Origin: an uncultured Pelagibacteraceae bacterium
GTDB lineage: Bacteria > Pseudomonadota > Alphaproteobacteria > Pelagibacterales > Pelagibacteraceae
DNA length: 43,112 bases
NCBI GenBank assembly: GCA_902610655.1
Contig: CACLWL010000008.1
Location: forward strand, 1 to 43,112
Direction: 5' to 3'
Shown here: in pieces, positions 34,956-43,112 of the stretch
How positions within the stretch are numbered: position 1 is the first letter of the stretch
Layout: each line of letters begins with the position of its first letter
Notes under the pieces: generated by a model
Seen by the model: only the letters and a program-made list of their open reading frames with translations
Told to the model about the DNA's origin: nothing
Databases searched by the model: none
Translations under genes and position numbers: made by a program

Positions 34956-35613
34956 AGCCCGTACCCCTTATTGTTTGAAGATATTTTGGATTTTTTGGAT
35001 CTATTTCAATTTTTTTTCTCAATCGGGTGATTATAACATCAATAGATCTTTCTTTATCAATATCTATTAAATTTCCAATATAATCTCTTGCAAATGATTC
35101 CCCAGGAGAGTTAATCATTTTTTCTAAAATTATTTTTTCGGTATTGTTTATTTTAAATTCCTCGTTGTTTTTATGTATTATCAATTTATTTAAATCAATT
35201 TTAATATTGTCAAATTTAATTACTCTTTTAGTGTCATATTTTTTGGTTTTACTTAAAATATTTCTAATTCTTAATATTAACTCCTTTGGTTCAAATGGTT
35301 TTGGTAAATAGTCATCAGCTCCAACTTCTAAACCCTCTATCCTTTCTTTTGACTCACCTTTGGCTGTAAGTAAAATTACTGGGGTATTAATTTTTTTTTT
35401 ATTTTCTGATAAAAATTCTAAGCCAGTTTGTCCTGGCATCATGATATCTAAAATTATTAAATCAAATTTAATTATTTTAACTTTCTCACCTGCATCCTCG
35501 GCACTTTGAGCTGTAGTAATTAAAAAATTATTTTCATTTAAATATTTTTTAACTAAGTCTCTAATTCCATCGTCATCGTCAACCACTAGTATATGGGCAT
35601 CAAAATTATTCAT
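34936..35613 (-). CDS. OmpR-family response regulator
   Basis: Transcription factor paired with the histidine kinase gene just downstream. The 225-residue protein has a receiver domain with acidic residues at 12-15, phospho-acceptor D56 in LIILDIMMPG, the TAKGE threonine region and the KPF lysine. The winged-helix DNA-binding domain (about 125-225) ends LQTIRGTGYVLWIE. It starts 8 nt inside the marR gene. A MarR gene beside an OmpR-type regulator recalls the petP-petR pair that affects cytochrome bc1 expression in Rhodobacter capsulatus; equivalence is not shown here. Confidence 0.94.
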   Translation of the reverse strand: MNNFDAHILVVDDDDGIRDLVKKYLNENNFLITTAQSAEDAGEKVKIIKFDLIILDIMMPGQTGLEFLSENKKKINTPVILLTAKGESKERIEGLEVGADDYLPKPFEPKELILRIRNILSKTKKYDTKRVIKFDNIKIDLNKLIIHKNNEEFKINNTEKIILEKMINSPGESFARDYIGNLIDIDKERSIDVIITRLRKKIEIDPKNPKYLQTIRGTGYVLWIE

Positions 35614-36043
35614 TAATGATTTTTTTTAAAACACTTTTAAAATTATTTACTTCTAAGGAAGATGATTTTATAAGCGCGTTATAAATTCTTTTTTTTTGAG
35701 AAGAAAAAATCTCTTTGAAAACATCTTCTCCTTTTTTTGTAAGGTGTACATGTTTCATTCGGGAGTCCCTTTCATCTTTTTTAAAGAATATAATATTAAA
35801 TTTAACTAAATCATTAAGAATTCTATTTAAACTTTGTTTTGTTACTTTCAGTTTCTTTAAAAGATTTGTTATCGTAATGCCATGATGAATAGAGATGATA
35901 TGTATAACTTTATGATGAGCAATCCCCAAGGAATGCTTTTCTAGTGTTTTTTTGGCATCTCCAAAGGACTCTCTATAACTAATGAATAGTTTTTCAATAA
36001 ACTCTTTTAATTGTTCGTCTTTTAAGTACAAAAGATCTTTCAT
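35606..36043 (-). CDS. MarR-family transcriptional regulator
   Basis: The 145-residue protein has a winged helix-turn-helix of the MarR type: GITITNLLKKLKVTKQSLNRILNDL (about residues 55-79) as the recognition region and KKDERDSRMKHVHLTKKGEDVF as the wing. No metal or redox cysteine signature is visible. It is first in the marR-regulator-kinase run (8-nt overlap with the next gene), so it may regulate that operon. The 61-bp divergent space to ilvE would hold both promoters and any operator. Confidence 0.9.
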   Translation of the reverse strand: MKDLLYLKDEQLKEFIEKLFISYRESFGDAKKTLEKHSLGIAHHKVIHIISIHHGITITNLLKKLKVTKQSLNRILNDLVKFNIIFFKKDERDSRMKHVHLTKKGEDVFKEIFSSQKKRIYNALIKSSSLEVNNFKSVLKKIINE

Positions 36044-36057
36044 ATTGGTAAGTTATA

Positions 36058-36086
36058 TTGACATATTATATATACAAAGATATTTT
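36058..36086 (+). promoter_or_regulatory. Probable ilvE promoter
   Basis: TTGACA (36058-36063) is followed after 17 bp by TATTTT (36081-36086), and the ilvE ATG is at 36105, giving a short leader of about 12 nt. The spacer contains an AT-only run (TATTATATATA) that could also serve the divergent marR gene. This is the best -35 hexamer I saw in the window, together with the ccrM one. Confidence 0.55.
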
Positions 36087-36104
36087 TTTGGAAAATAAAA
36101 TCTA

Positions 36105-36986
36105 ATGATACCTTTTGATAAAAGAGACGGAAAAATTTGGTACAATAATGAGCTTGTTGATTGGCAAAATGTAAAACTCCATGTTTTAAGCCATGGTCTG
36201 CATTACGCAAGTTGCGTATTTGAAGGATTGAGAGTGTACGATGGAGAAATATTTAAGCTAGAGGAGCATACAGAGAGATTTTTTCATTCTGCTAAGAGAT
36301 TAGGAATGGAGATTCCATACGACGAAAATGAAATTAATTTAGCAACAAAAAAAACAGTTGCAGCTCAAAATGTTCAAAATGGTTATATAAGACCTTTTGC
36401 CTGGAGAGGAAGTGAAATGATGGCGATCTCAGCACAACAAACAAAAATACATATCGCAATTGCAGCCTGGGAATGGGGAACTTACTTCGACCCTAAGCTA
36501 AAAAATAAAGGTATAAAACTAAATATTTCAAAATGGAAGAAACCTGGACCAGATACGATACCTTGGGACAGTAAAGCTTCAGGCCTATACATGATAAACA
36601 CATTATCGAAGCACGAAGCAGAGAGAAATGGTTTCACAGACTCGTTAATGTTAGATCATGAGGGAAATATTGCTGAGGCCACAGGAGCTAATATTTTTTT
36701 CAAAGATAGTAATAATGAATTTCACACACCAATTCCAGATTCATTTTTAGATGGAATAACAAGAAGAACCGTTATCGAAATTGCAAGATCAAAAAATATG
36801 AAAGTTCATGAGAGAAAAATTTCACCAAGTGAATTACCCAATTTTACTGGTTGTTTTCTTACTGGAACTGCAGCAGAAGTTACCCCTGTCTCAAAAATAG
36901 ATAAATACGATTATAAAGTTTGTGAAAGCATTTTAGATTTATCTTCTAGTTATGATAATCTTGTAAGAAAAAAAAGAGCAGCTTAA
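36105..36986 (+). CDS. ilvE: Branched-chain amino acid aminotransferase
   Basis: PLP enzyme making valine, leucine and isoleucine from the 2-oxo acids. The 293-residue class IV aminotransferase has SHGLHYASCVFEGLRVY, the PLP lysine K157 in DSKASGLYMIN, LMLDHEGNIAEATGANIFF and the C-terminal TGTAAEVTPVSKI. It stands alone on the plus strand, with its own probable promoter. Its stop overlaps the convergent pgsA stop as TTAA (36983-36986). Confidence 0.96.
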   Translation: MIPFDKRDGKIWYNNELVDWQNVKLHVLSHGLHYASCVFEGLRVYDGEIFKLEEHTERFFHSAKRLGMEIPYDENEINLATKKTVAAQNVQNGYIRPFAWRGSEMMAISAQQTKIHIAIAAWEWGTYFDPKLKNKGIKLNISKWKKPGPDTIPWDSKASGLYMINTLSKHEAERNGFTDSLMLDHEGNIAEATGANIFFKDSNNEFHTPIPDSFLDGITRRTVIEIARSKNMKVHERKISPSELPNFTGCFLTGTAAEVTPVSKIDKYDYKVCESILDLSSSYDNLVRKKRAA

Positions 36987-37567
36987 TCTTTACTATCCTC
37001 TGATATCGCATGATCGATACCCTTTCTTAGATATTCATAACCAGTATACAAAGTTAAAAAAGCTGATAACCATAATAAAATTATACCAATTGTTTGAGCA
37101 TTATAGTCTTGAAAGTTAATAATTTTATTACCAGTTTCACCAGTTAACAATAATGAAATAGAAAACATTTGTAAAAATGTTTTATATTTAGCTAAAGTTG
37201 ATACAGGTATTTTAACTTTTCCCTTTGCTAAAAATTCTCTTAACCCAGAAATTAATATTTCTCTTGTTAAAATAATTATTGCTGCAATAACTTCATAATT
37301 CTTAATTGTTTCATTCATTACTAATAATATTAAAGCAGTAGCAACAATTATTTTATCTGCTATCGGGTCTAGTAATTCTCCAAGTTTAGATTCTTCTTTA
37401 AACATTCTCGCCAATAACCCATCTAAAAAATCTGTAAATGATGCAATTATAAATAAAGCGAATGGCAGTAAATCGCCGTAAAAACCAGGCAAATAAAATG
37501 TAAAAACAAAAATTGGAACAATGATTATTCTCCCGATAGTTAAATAGTTTGGTATTTTAATTTTCAT
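36983..37567 (-). CDS. pgsA: CDP-diacylglycerol-glycerol-3-phosphate 3-phosphatidyltransferase
   Basis: Makes phosphatidylglycerophosphate in the inner membrane, the first step to phosphatidylglycerol and cardiolipin. The 194-residue membrane protein has the complete CDP-alcohol phosphotransferase motif: D46, D49-G50, A53-R54, G63, D67 and D71 in [16 protein letters not shown] and GELLDPIAD. It ends the uvrB-to-pgsA run, overlapping the uvrC stop by 4 nt. uvrC-pgsA adjacency is common in proteobacteria. Confidence 0.95.
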   Translation of the reverse strand: MKIKIPNYLTIGRIIIVPIFVFTFYLPGFYGDLLPFALFIIASFTDFLDGLLARMFKEESKLGELLDPIADKIIVATALILLVMNETIKNYEVIAAIIILTREILISGLREFLAKGKVKIPVSTLAKYKTFLQMFSISLLLTGETGNKIINFQDYNAQTIGIILLWLSAFLTLYTGYEYLRKGIDHAISEDSKD

Positions 37568-39399
37568 TCGTGGAAAAAATTATATATTTTCTTTGCAACT
37601 TTTTCTTCTACTCCATCTACCGATTTTATCTCATCTAAACTTGCTGATTCCACAGCTCTAGCAGAGCCGAAATGGTTCAAAAGTGACCTTTTTCTTATTG
37701 ATCCAATACCTTCAATTTGATCTAGAAGAGACTTGCTTAGTCCTTTTTTTCTTCTAGTTCTATGTGCGCTAACTGCAAATCTGTGTGCTTCATCTCTTAT
37801 TCTCTGTAAAAAGAATAAAGTTGGCTCATTTTTTTCAAATTTAAATTCTTTCCCATTATGAAAAAAAGTTTCATTTCCACTGTTTCTAAATTTACCTTTA
37901 GCTATCGCAATAACTGGAATATCGTATAATCCTAATTCATTTAATGTCTCTCTAGCGCTAGAATACTGACCTTTCCCCCCATCTATTAAAACTAAATCGG
38001 GGAATGATAAGTAATTATCTTTTTCTTGCATTGCTCTTTTAAATCTTCTGGTCAAAACCTCTTTAATCATTCCATAATCATCTTGCTCATTTTTTTGAAC
38101 TTTAATATTAAATTTTCTATATCTTTTTTTTACAAAACCCTCTTCTCCATAAGTAATTAAAGCTCCGACGCTATTCGTTCCTTGCATATGGCTATTATCG
38201 TAAACTTCAATAAGACTTATATTTGAATGTAAATTAAATTTTTGTGTAATTTCTTCAAAAAAGTTTTTGTTGTTCTGACTTTCGTAAATTTTACGATTTA
38301 AACTATCCTTAGCATTTTTGATTGCCAATTCTATAATTTTCAATTTTGTACCTTTCTTTGCAATAGAAATTGAAACATTTTTATTTTCTTTTTTTGAAAA
38401 AGTTTTCTCTAATAATTCCTTTTCTCTAATTTGGTGACTTAAAATTAATGTCTGAGGTACACTTTTATTCTCATAAAACTGTGCAATAAATGAATTAATA
38501 ATATCTTCTAATTTATCATCTGGATCATGCTTTGGGAAAAATGCTTGATTACCCCAATTTTGTTTTGATCTATAAAAAAACACTTGAACACATGTTTTTC
38601 CAGACTCTTTAAAACCCGCAATGACATCTGCCTCAATTAGATTTGCTTCATTTACTCTTTGTGATGACTGAATTATATTTAATGACTTAATCCTATCTCT
38701 TAATATTACTGCTTTTTCAAAATCTAAATTTTCACTTGCTTTTTCCATTTGGTCAGAAAGATTTTTTTGAATTTTCCTAGATTTTCCTGAAACAAACTCA
38801 ATTGCATTATTTACTGTTTTTGAATATTCAGATTTTTCAATATAGCCAACACAAGGTCCTGAGCACCTTTTAATCTGATACAAAATGCAAGGTCTTTCTC
38901 TTTTTTTAAAAACTGTATCATCACATACTCTGAGTTGAAATATTTTTTGTATCATTTTAATAGTCCAGTTTGCTGATCCAGCTGAAGCAAAAGGTCCAAA
39001 ATAAAAACCATCTTTATTTTTTTTACCTCTATGTTTTGTAATTTGTGGCCACTTATCTTTATTTCCAATATAAATAAAAGGGAATGACTTATCATCCCTA
39101 AGAAGAATATTAAATTTTGGTTTATGTTTTTTAATTAAGTTAGCTTCTAGAAGTAGAGCTTCACTCTCATTTGAAGTAGTAGTTATTTCAATTTTCCTAG
39201 TCTGAGATAACATCCTCTCAGTTCTAATTATGTGGTTTTTTTCAGATACGTAAGATTTTAATCTATTGGGAATATTTTTAGCCTTACCAATATATAGAAT
39301 CTCATTTTTTTCGTTCAACATTCTATAAATTCCAGGAAGTTTTGGAATAACAGGTAGTTCTTTTTTTATAACGTTTTTTCCAATTTCAACGTTCTTCAT
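37564..39399 (-). CDS. uvrC: Excinuclease ABC subunit C
   Basis: Makes both incisions around lesions in nucleotide excision repair. The 611-residue protein has an N-terminal GIY-YIG nuclease ([19 protein letters not shown], about 23-41), a UVR domain ([20 protein letters not shown], about 219-238), and the RNase H-like endonuclease domain with [16 protein letters not shown] and [10 protein letters not shown]. Tandem helix-hairpin-helix repeats lie at the C-terminus ([21 protein letters not shown]). It overlaps the folB gene by 14 nt and pgsA by 4 nt. uvrB is in the same run upstream. Confidence 0.97.
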   Translation of the reverse strand: MKNVEIGKNVIKKELPVIPKLPGIYRMLNEKNEILYIGKAKNIPNRLKSYVSEKNHIIRTERMLSQTRKIEITTTSNESEALLLEANLIKKHKPKFNILLRDDKSFPFIYIGNKDKWPQITKHRGKKNKDGFYFGPFASAGSANWTIKMIQKIFQLRVCDDTVFKKRERPCILYQIKRCSGPCVGYIEKSEYSKTVNNAIEFVSGKSRKIQKNLSDQMEKASENLDFEKAVILRDRIKSLNIIQSSQRVNEANLIEADVIAGFKESGKTCVQVFFYRSKQNWGNQAFFPKHDPDDKLEDIINSFIAQFYENKSVPQTLILSHQIREKELLEKTFSKKENKNVSISIAKKGTKLKIIELAIKNAKDSLNRKIYESQNNKNFFEEITQKFNLHSNISLIEVYDNSHMQGTNSVGALITYGEEGFVKKRYRKFNIKVQKNEQDDYGMIKEVLTRRFKRAMQEKDNYLSFPDLVLIDGGKGQYSSARETLNELGLYDIPVIAIAKGKFRNSGNETFFHNGKEFKFEKNEPTLFFLQRIRDEAHRFAVSAHRTRRKKGLSKSLLDQIEGIGSIRKRSLLNHFGSARAVESASLDEIKSVDGVEEKVAKKIYNFFHE

Positions 39400-39811
39400 G
39401 ACTTCTTTTTTTTGAGATTTGGATGCCTACTGATGAGCAATCTTTAATTATTTCAAGTTTTTCAATCTGAAGTGAAATTTTATCGATTCTTTTATCTTTA
39501 AACATTTCATCAAATACATCTTCCGCAAGAGTTTCCAAAAAATTATAATGTTTATTTTTAGTCAATTTTTTTATTAATTTTACCAATCTGTCATAGTTAA
39601 CTATTGATTTTAAATCTTTGTCGTTCGTAGGCTTTTTATCTTTATAGTTTGCTTCTAAGCTAAATTTAACTTTTTGAGGTTTTTCTTTCTCAAAATCATA
39701 ATAACCTAAAGTCAAACTTAAGATCAATTCTTTAATTAAGACTTTTTTCTCGTAATTAAATAAAGTTTTATTTTTATCAATCTTTACAACCTTTAAATTA
39801 TTTTTTTTCAT
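39386..39811 (-). CDS. folB: Dihydroneopterin aldolase-family protein (FolB-like)
   Basis: Folate-pathway aldolase converting dihydroneopterin to 6-hydroxymethyl-dihydropterin, or a paralogue. The 141-residue protein has the tunnel-fold pattern: [19 protein letters not shown] with the likely catalytic glutamate, [23 protein letters not shown], and the C-terminal [17 protein letters not shown] with a lysine at the expected catalytic site. The N-terminal 20-25 residues are longer than in most FolBs. It directly abuts the hydrolase gene and overlaps uvrC by 14 nt. A pteridine-reductase-like SDR lies two genes upstream, supporting a pterin role. Confidence 0.83.
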   Translation of the reverse strand: MKKNNLKVVKIDKNKTLFNYEKKVLIKELILSLTLGYYDFEKEKPQKVKFSLEANYKDKKPTNDKDLKSIVNYDRLVKLIKKLTKNKHYNFLETLAEDVFDEMFKDKRIDKISLQIEKLEIIKDCSSVGIQISKKRSHEER

Positions 39812-40765
39812 TTATTTTATTCTTGAGGCTATATATTCTTTGATTAGTGGGTGATAATACATAAAACAATCTGCATAATCTATGCTATGAAAATTTTTTA
39901 CTGCCTCTTCCCAATTTGAACCAGCTATTTTACATTTTTTTCCGTTAATTTTTTTCGTTTCAGAAATTACTACTCTCTTAAAGTTAGGAACAGTGTCCAT
40001 CCAATCAGATGTTAATCCCTCGTAGTGGTCCATTGGATGCGTAAAAATTAAAACTGGTGCATTTCCCTTTTTAATTATGTCAATTTGATCTTGTCTCCAT
40101 TGAGCCATACCAGGATATTTTTTATGAAATTTTTCCATAGCTTTTTCATAGCCAACTTTTTTCACTTTATATTTTTTTGATAAATTCCAAAAACATGCAG
40201 GCATTAATGATATCCCTCCACCTAATTCATTTATATACTTTGCTGTTAATCTTAGTGTTGCCCATCCTCCACAAGAGTGACCTGACATAAAAATTTGTTT
40301 CTTTGGTACTCCCATGTTAACAAATTTTTTAATAACTTCTAAATTACCCTCAACTCTTCGATCCATTTTTGAAGTTCCTGGATAAGGTCCTTCCCATTTT
40401 TTCATCCACATTCCTGCTTTTCCTAACTTAGCACCTAAATCACCCTCTAGTTGACCTTGGCAGTGTATGTAAACCATAATTTCTTTATCATTTATTTTAT
40501 CACCAGCAAACTGGGCCCAATTTCTAAGCTCAGATCTCCAGAAACAATTTTTTGATTTAACATCATTTACGTCAGAACCATGATTGTATATTACTATTAT
40601 TTTATCTTTAGGGTTATTTACTTCAAAATTTTCATCGATTTTAATTTTATCTTTCCACTTATTTGTAGGTATTACAAAACCATCTTTTTTTATAGTTTCT
40701 TTTGAATTCGCATAAACATTTGTAGTAAGTATTAATGTAACAATTATTAATAATATTTTTTTCAC
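39812..40765 (-). CDS. Secreted alpha/beta-hydrolase-fold protein of unknown substrate
   Basis: The 317-residue protein has a clear signal peptide (1-19, MKKILLIIVTLILTTNVYA) and an alpha/beta hydrolase core. It contains an oxyanion-region IVIYNHGSD (about 57-65), the nucleophile elbow MSGHSCGG with Ser164, a likely acid in THPMDHYEG and a likely histidine in KNFHSIDYADC. Several cysteines (including C74, C102 and C165) could form disulfides outside the cytoplasm. I cannot name the substrate. It sits between the SDR gene (4-nt overlap) and folB (0 bp), an odd place for an exported enzyme in a folate/repair operon. Confidence 0.8.
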   Translation of the reverse strand: MKKILLIIVTLILTTNVYANSKETIKKDGFVIPTNKWKDKIKIDENFEVNNPKDKIIVIYNHGSDVNDVKSKNCFWRSELRNWAQFAGDKINDKEIMVYIHCQGQLEGDLGAKLGKAGMWMKKWEGPYPGTSKMDRRVEGNLEVIKKFVNMGVPKKQIFMSGHSCGGWATLRLTAKYINELGGGISLMPACFWNLSKKYKVKKVGYEKAMEKFHKKYPGMAQWRQDQIDIIKKGNAPVLIFTHPMDHYEGLTSDWMDTVPNFKRVVISETKKINGKKCKIAGSNWEEAVKNFHSIDYADCFMYYHPLIKEYIASRIK

Positions 40766-41517
40766 TCTTTGCCCCCCATAATGTCAGGTGTTTGCCAGTT
40801 TAAACTTTGACCACTATCTATTGATAGTACTTGGCCAGTAATAGATCTATTTTTAATAAAAAAGTCAACAGCATCGCAGATTTCTTCGACATTAACTTGT
40901 CTTTTTAAAGGTGTTGCCATGTATTGTTTTTTAAAATGTTTTTCTGATTGTCTTTTATTCTTTAATGTTGGACCAGGCGCTATACCATTAACCCTTACAT
41001 TTGGAGCAAGGCTCATTGCACTAGTTTTAGTTAAGGTATAAAGCCCAGTTTTACTTATTGTGTATGAAAAAAAATACGGGGTTAATTTAAAAACTCTTTG
41101 ATCAATAATATTAATAATATTATTATTTTTTCCTTTTATATTTTTTGAAAATTCTTTAGATAAAAGAGCTGGTGTTCTTAAATTTGTTCTCAAATGTTTA
41201 CCCCAACTGTCTGTCGTAAAATTTTCAAGTTTATCATTTTCAAATAATGAGGCGTTATTAATTAAACAGTCAAAATATTTTAACTTTGATTTTGAAAATT
41301 TAACGATTTTGTTTACATCTTTTTCAACGCTAAGATCACCTTTAATCAAATAAACTATTGTTCCATTTTTTGATAATTTCTTTTTTAAACTTTCAGCTTT
41401 TGATTTTGATTTATTAAAATGAATTATAATTTCTTTATTTGGACCAGATAATTTTTCAGCAATTGCTGCACCAATTCTGGTTGCCCCACCTGTTATAATT
41501 ATCTTTTGTGCTTCCAT
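40762..41517 (-). CDS. Pteridine-reductase-like SDR (FolM-like)
   Basis: NAD(P)H-dependent short-chain reductase, probably acting on dihydropterins or dihydrofolate. The 251-residue protein has TGGATRIG (9-16), a variant of the usual TGxxxGIG typical of pteridine reductases, and NNASLFENDKL. The active site is D140 in IIDQR, Y153 and K157 in SYTISK. The aspartate lies 13 residues before the tyrosine, where ordinary SDRs have serine; this matches the Asp-Tyr-Lys set of the trypanosomatid pteridine reductase PTR1. APNVRVNGIAPGPTL follows. It overlaps uvrB by 19 nt; folB is nearby, which supports a pterin role. Confidence 0.85.
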   Translation of the reverse strand: MEAQKIIITGGATRIGAAIAEKLSGPNKEIIIHFNKSKSKAESLKKKLSKNGTIVYLIKGDLSVEKDVNKIVKFSKSKLKYFDCLINNASLFENDKLENFTTDSWGKHLRTNLRTPALLSKEFSKNIKGKNNNIINIIDQRVFKLTPYFFSYTISKTGLYTLTKTSAMSLAPNVRVNGIAPGPTLKNKRQSEKHFKKQYMATPLKRQVNVEEICDAVDFFIKNRSITGQVLSIDSGQSLNWQTPDIMGGKE

Positions 41518-43112
41518 TTTTTATCTCTTTTTTTTGTTACTTTTGTACCTGGCATTCCCATTGTAGAACGTCCTTTTGGATAGAGTTTATTTTTTACATC
41601 GTACTGTCTAATTTTTGGATTTAAAGTAATTTCTAGCTCTGTAGTTTCTAGCTTTCTAATTTCATCTCTTATTTTTGCAGCTTCTTCAAATTCTAAATTT
41701 GAAGCAGCTTCTTTCATCTTTTTGTTGAGGCCTTTAAGGTGTTTTTTTAAGTTTCCACCTATATTTGAGCCTTCGCTAATTTTTACATAATCTTTCTCAT
41801 ATACGCTTTCTAAAATATCACTTATTTCTTTTTTGACGGATTTTGCATCTATCTTATTTTTTTTATTATAATCTAGTTGAATTTTTCTCCGTCTATCAGT
41901 TTCTTTAATTGCTTTTTTAATACTTTTTGTCTCTTTATCAGCGTAAAGAATTACTTTACCCTCAACATTTCTAGCTGCTCTTCCAATCGTTTGTATTAAA
42001 GATGTCTCTGATCTTAAAAAACCCTCTTTATCTGCATCAAGAATACCCACTAAAGCACACTCAGGTATATCTAGACCTTCTCTTAAAAGATTAATTCCAA
42101 CCAACACATCAAACACACCCATTCTTAGGTCTCTCATAATTTCTATTCTCTCTAGTGTGTCTATATCAGAATGTAGATATCTAACTTTAATTCCATTCTC
42201 ATGTAAATATTCTGTTAGATCTTCTGCCATTTTTTTTGTTAAAGTCGTAACAAGAACACGATGATTTTTTTCAATAACATTTTTACACTGGTGCATTAAA
42301 TCATCTACCTGATTTTTTGCAGGTCTTATTTCTACCTCAGGATCAATAAGACCAGTGGGTCTAATTACTTGATCAACAAATTTCCCTTTGGTTTGCCCAA
42401 GTTCCCATGGACCAGGTGTTGCAGAAACAAATACTGTTTGAGTTCTCATAAGGTCCCATTCTTCAAACTTAAGAGGTCTGTTATCCATGCATGATGGTAA
42501 TCTGAAGCCATATTCTGCAAGAGTACTTTTTCTAGATCTATCTCCTTTAAACATTCCATTTAGTTGAGGAACCGTTACGTGTGATTCGTCAACAAATACT
42601 AAAGTGTTATCAGGGAAGTATTCAAAAAGTGTAGGCGGTGGATCCCCTGGTTTTCTTCCAGAGAGAAATCTTGAATAATTTTCAATACCCGCACAAGTAC
42701 CTGTTGCTTCAATCATTTCTAAGTCAAATTTAGTTCTTTCCTCTAATCTTTGAGCTTCTAATAGTTTATTTTCCTCTTTGTGTTTTTTGAGAGTGATTTC
42801 TAATTCTTTTCTTATATTTATAATTGCCTGTTCTACTGTGGGTTTTGGAGTAATGTAATGGCTGTTTGCATAAATTTTTATTAGACTAAGTTCTCTTACT
42901 TGATCACCAGTTAAAGGATCGAACTCTTCAATTTTTTCTAATTTATCACCGAATAAACTTAATCTCCAAGCTCTGTCTTCAAGATGAGAAGGAAATACTT
43001 CCAAATACTCTCCTCTAGCTCTAAAAGTTCCTCTGTGAAAATTTTGATCATTTCTTTTATATTGCAAACTAATAAGTGATTTAATTATTTTTTCTCTATT
43101 ATAATCATAATT
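41499..43112 (-). CDS. uvrB: Excinuclease ABC subunit B, N-terminus cut by the window edge
   Basis: Damage-verifying helicase-like subunit of nucleotide excision repair. The frame is open to the right edge; the first visible residues are NYDYNREKIIKSLISLQY, so roughly the first 130-140 residues (including Walker A) lie outside. Visible are the UvrB domain RGTFRARGEYLEVFPS, the DESH motif (VFVDESHVTVPQ), VFVSATPGPWELGQTKG, helicase motifs GINLLREGLDIPE and TIGRAARN, and the C-terminal UVR domain (KKMKEAASNLEFEEAAKIRDEI) that binds UvrC. It is upstream of uvrC in the same run and overlaps the SDR gene by 19 nt. Confidence 0.97.
   Translation of the reverse strand, partial: NYDYNREKIIKSLISLQYKRNDQNFHRGTFRARGEYLEVFPSHLEDRAWRLSLFGDKLEKIEEFDPLTGDQVRELSLIKIYANSHYITPKPTVEQAIINIRKELEITLKKHKEENKLLEAQRLEERTKFDLEMIEATGTCAGIENYSRFLSGRKPGDPPPTLFEYFPDNTLVFVDESHVTVPQLNGMFKGDRSRKSTLAEYGFRLPSCMDNRPLKFEEWDLMRTQTVFVSATPGPWELGQTKGKFVDQVIRPTGLIDPEVEIRPAKNQVDDLMHQCKNVIEKNHRVLVTTLTKKMAEDLTEYLHENGIKVRYLHSDIDTLERIEIMRDLRMGVFDVLVGINLLREGLDIPECALVGILDADKEGFLRSETSLIQTIGRAARNVEGKVILYADKETKSIKKAIKETDRRRKIQLDYNKKNKIDAKSVKKEISDILESVYEKDYVKISEGSNIGGNLKKHLKGLNKKMKEAASNLEFEEAAKIRDEIRKLETTELEITLNPKIRQYDVKNKLYPKGRSTMGMPGTKVTKKRDKKWKHKR

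Noticed and set aside
1..43112. Mobile elements, CRISPR arrays, phage genes or horizontally acquired islands
   Set aside because: No transposase, integrase, repeat-spacer pattern or block of foreign composition is visible; content is core metabolic and housekeeping throughout.

Overview
The window is almost certainly chromosomal DNA of a SAR11-clade alphaproteobacterium (Pelagibacterales, Candidatus Pelagibacter or a close relative). The evidence is the very low GC content (about 30% by eye), Lys/Asn/Ile/Phe-rich proteins, and extreme compaction: most neighbouring genes overlap or abut and the largest gap without a gene is about 81 bp. The gene content also fits: alphaproteobacterial split F0 genes with b and b' subunits, CcrM, a fused-style petABC operon, and a retinal-making crt/blh cluster. 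I see no mobile element, CRISPR array, rRNA or phage gene. Both ends cut genes: thrC lacks its N-terminus at the left edge and uvrB lacks its N-terminus at the right edge.

Layout. (1) 2-1772, plus strand: thrC and a peroxiredoxin. (2) 1764-14549, minus strand, one long run. In transcription order: a DUF721/DciA-like gene, a DsbA-like thioredoxin, a short smc, atpI-atpB-atpE-atpF'-atpF (F0 of ATP synthase), then after 51 bp crtI-crtB-crtY-blh (phytoene to retinal), a 57-residue membrane protein, ispH, thrB and rnhA. (3) 14550-16672, plus: mutY and a flavin monooxygenase. (4) 16669-19084, minus: an Fe-S-less family 4-type uracil-DNA glycosylase, rnhB (frameshifted as read) and ccrM. (5) 19091-23008, plus: a TPR protein, ispE, tRNA-Gln(UUG) and a CCA-adding enzyme gene starting 3 nt after the tRNA. 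(6) 23005-24776, minus: trmL, hemF, greA. (7) 24849-27400, plus: petABC (cytochrome bc1). (8) 27377-33367, minus: lgt, a MidA-like methyltransferase, pgeF, prs, rplY, pth, ychF. (9) ubiK-like (plus); marR/response regulator/histidine kinase (minus); ilvE (plus). (10) 36983-43112, minus: uvrB, a pteridine-reductase-like SDR, a secreted alpha/beta hydrolase, folB, uvrC, pgsA.

How the genes work together. The crt genes plus blh would convert phytoene precursor to retinal, the chromophore of proteorhodopsin. ispH in the same run and ispE elsewhere in the window supply MEP-pathway isoprenoid precursors. Neither an opsin nor a GGPP synthase is present here. The F0 genes and the bc1 operon are respiratory energy conservation. 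mutY, udg, uvrB, uvrC, rnhA and rnhB form a rich DNA-repair content. thrB and thrC are the last two steps of threonine synthesis on opposite strands.

Most notable observations: two single-base homopolymer frameshifts (blh and rnhB) whose downstream frames continue the conserved protein; a hidden 57-residue membrane-protein gene between blh and ispH whose two boundaries are the same 11-nt nested start/stop sequence; four GANTC sites within 77 bp over the ccrM promoter; an SMC of about 857 residues with no recognisable hinge; a tRNA directly abutting the CCA-adding enzyme gene; divergent genes whose start codons touch (CATATG); and all six convergent gene pairs overlapping at their stop codons.
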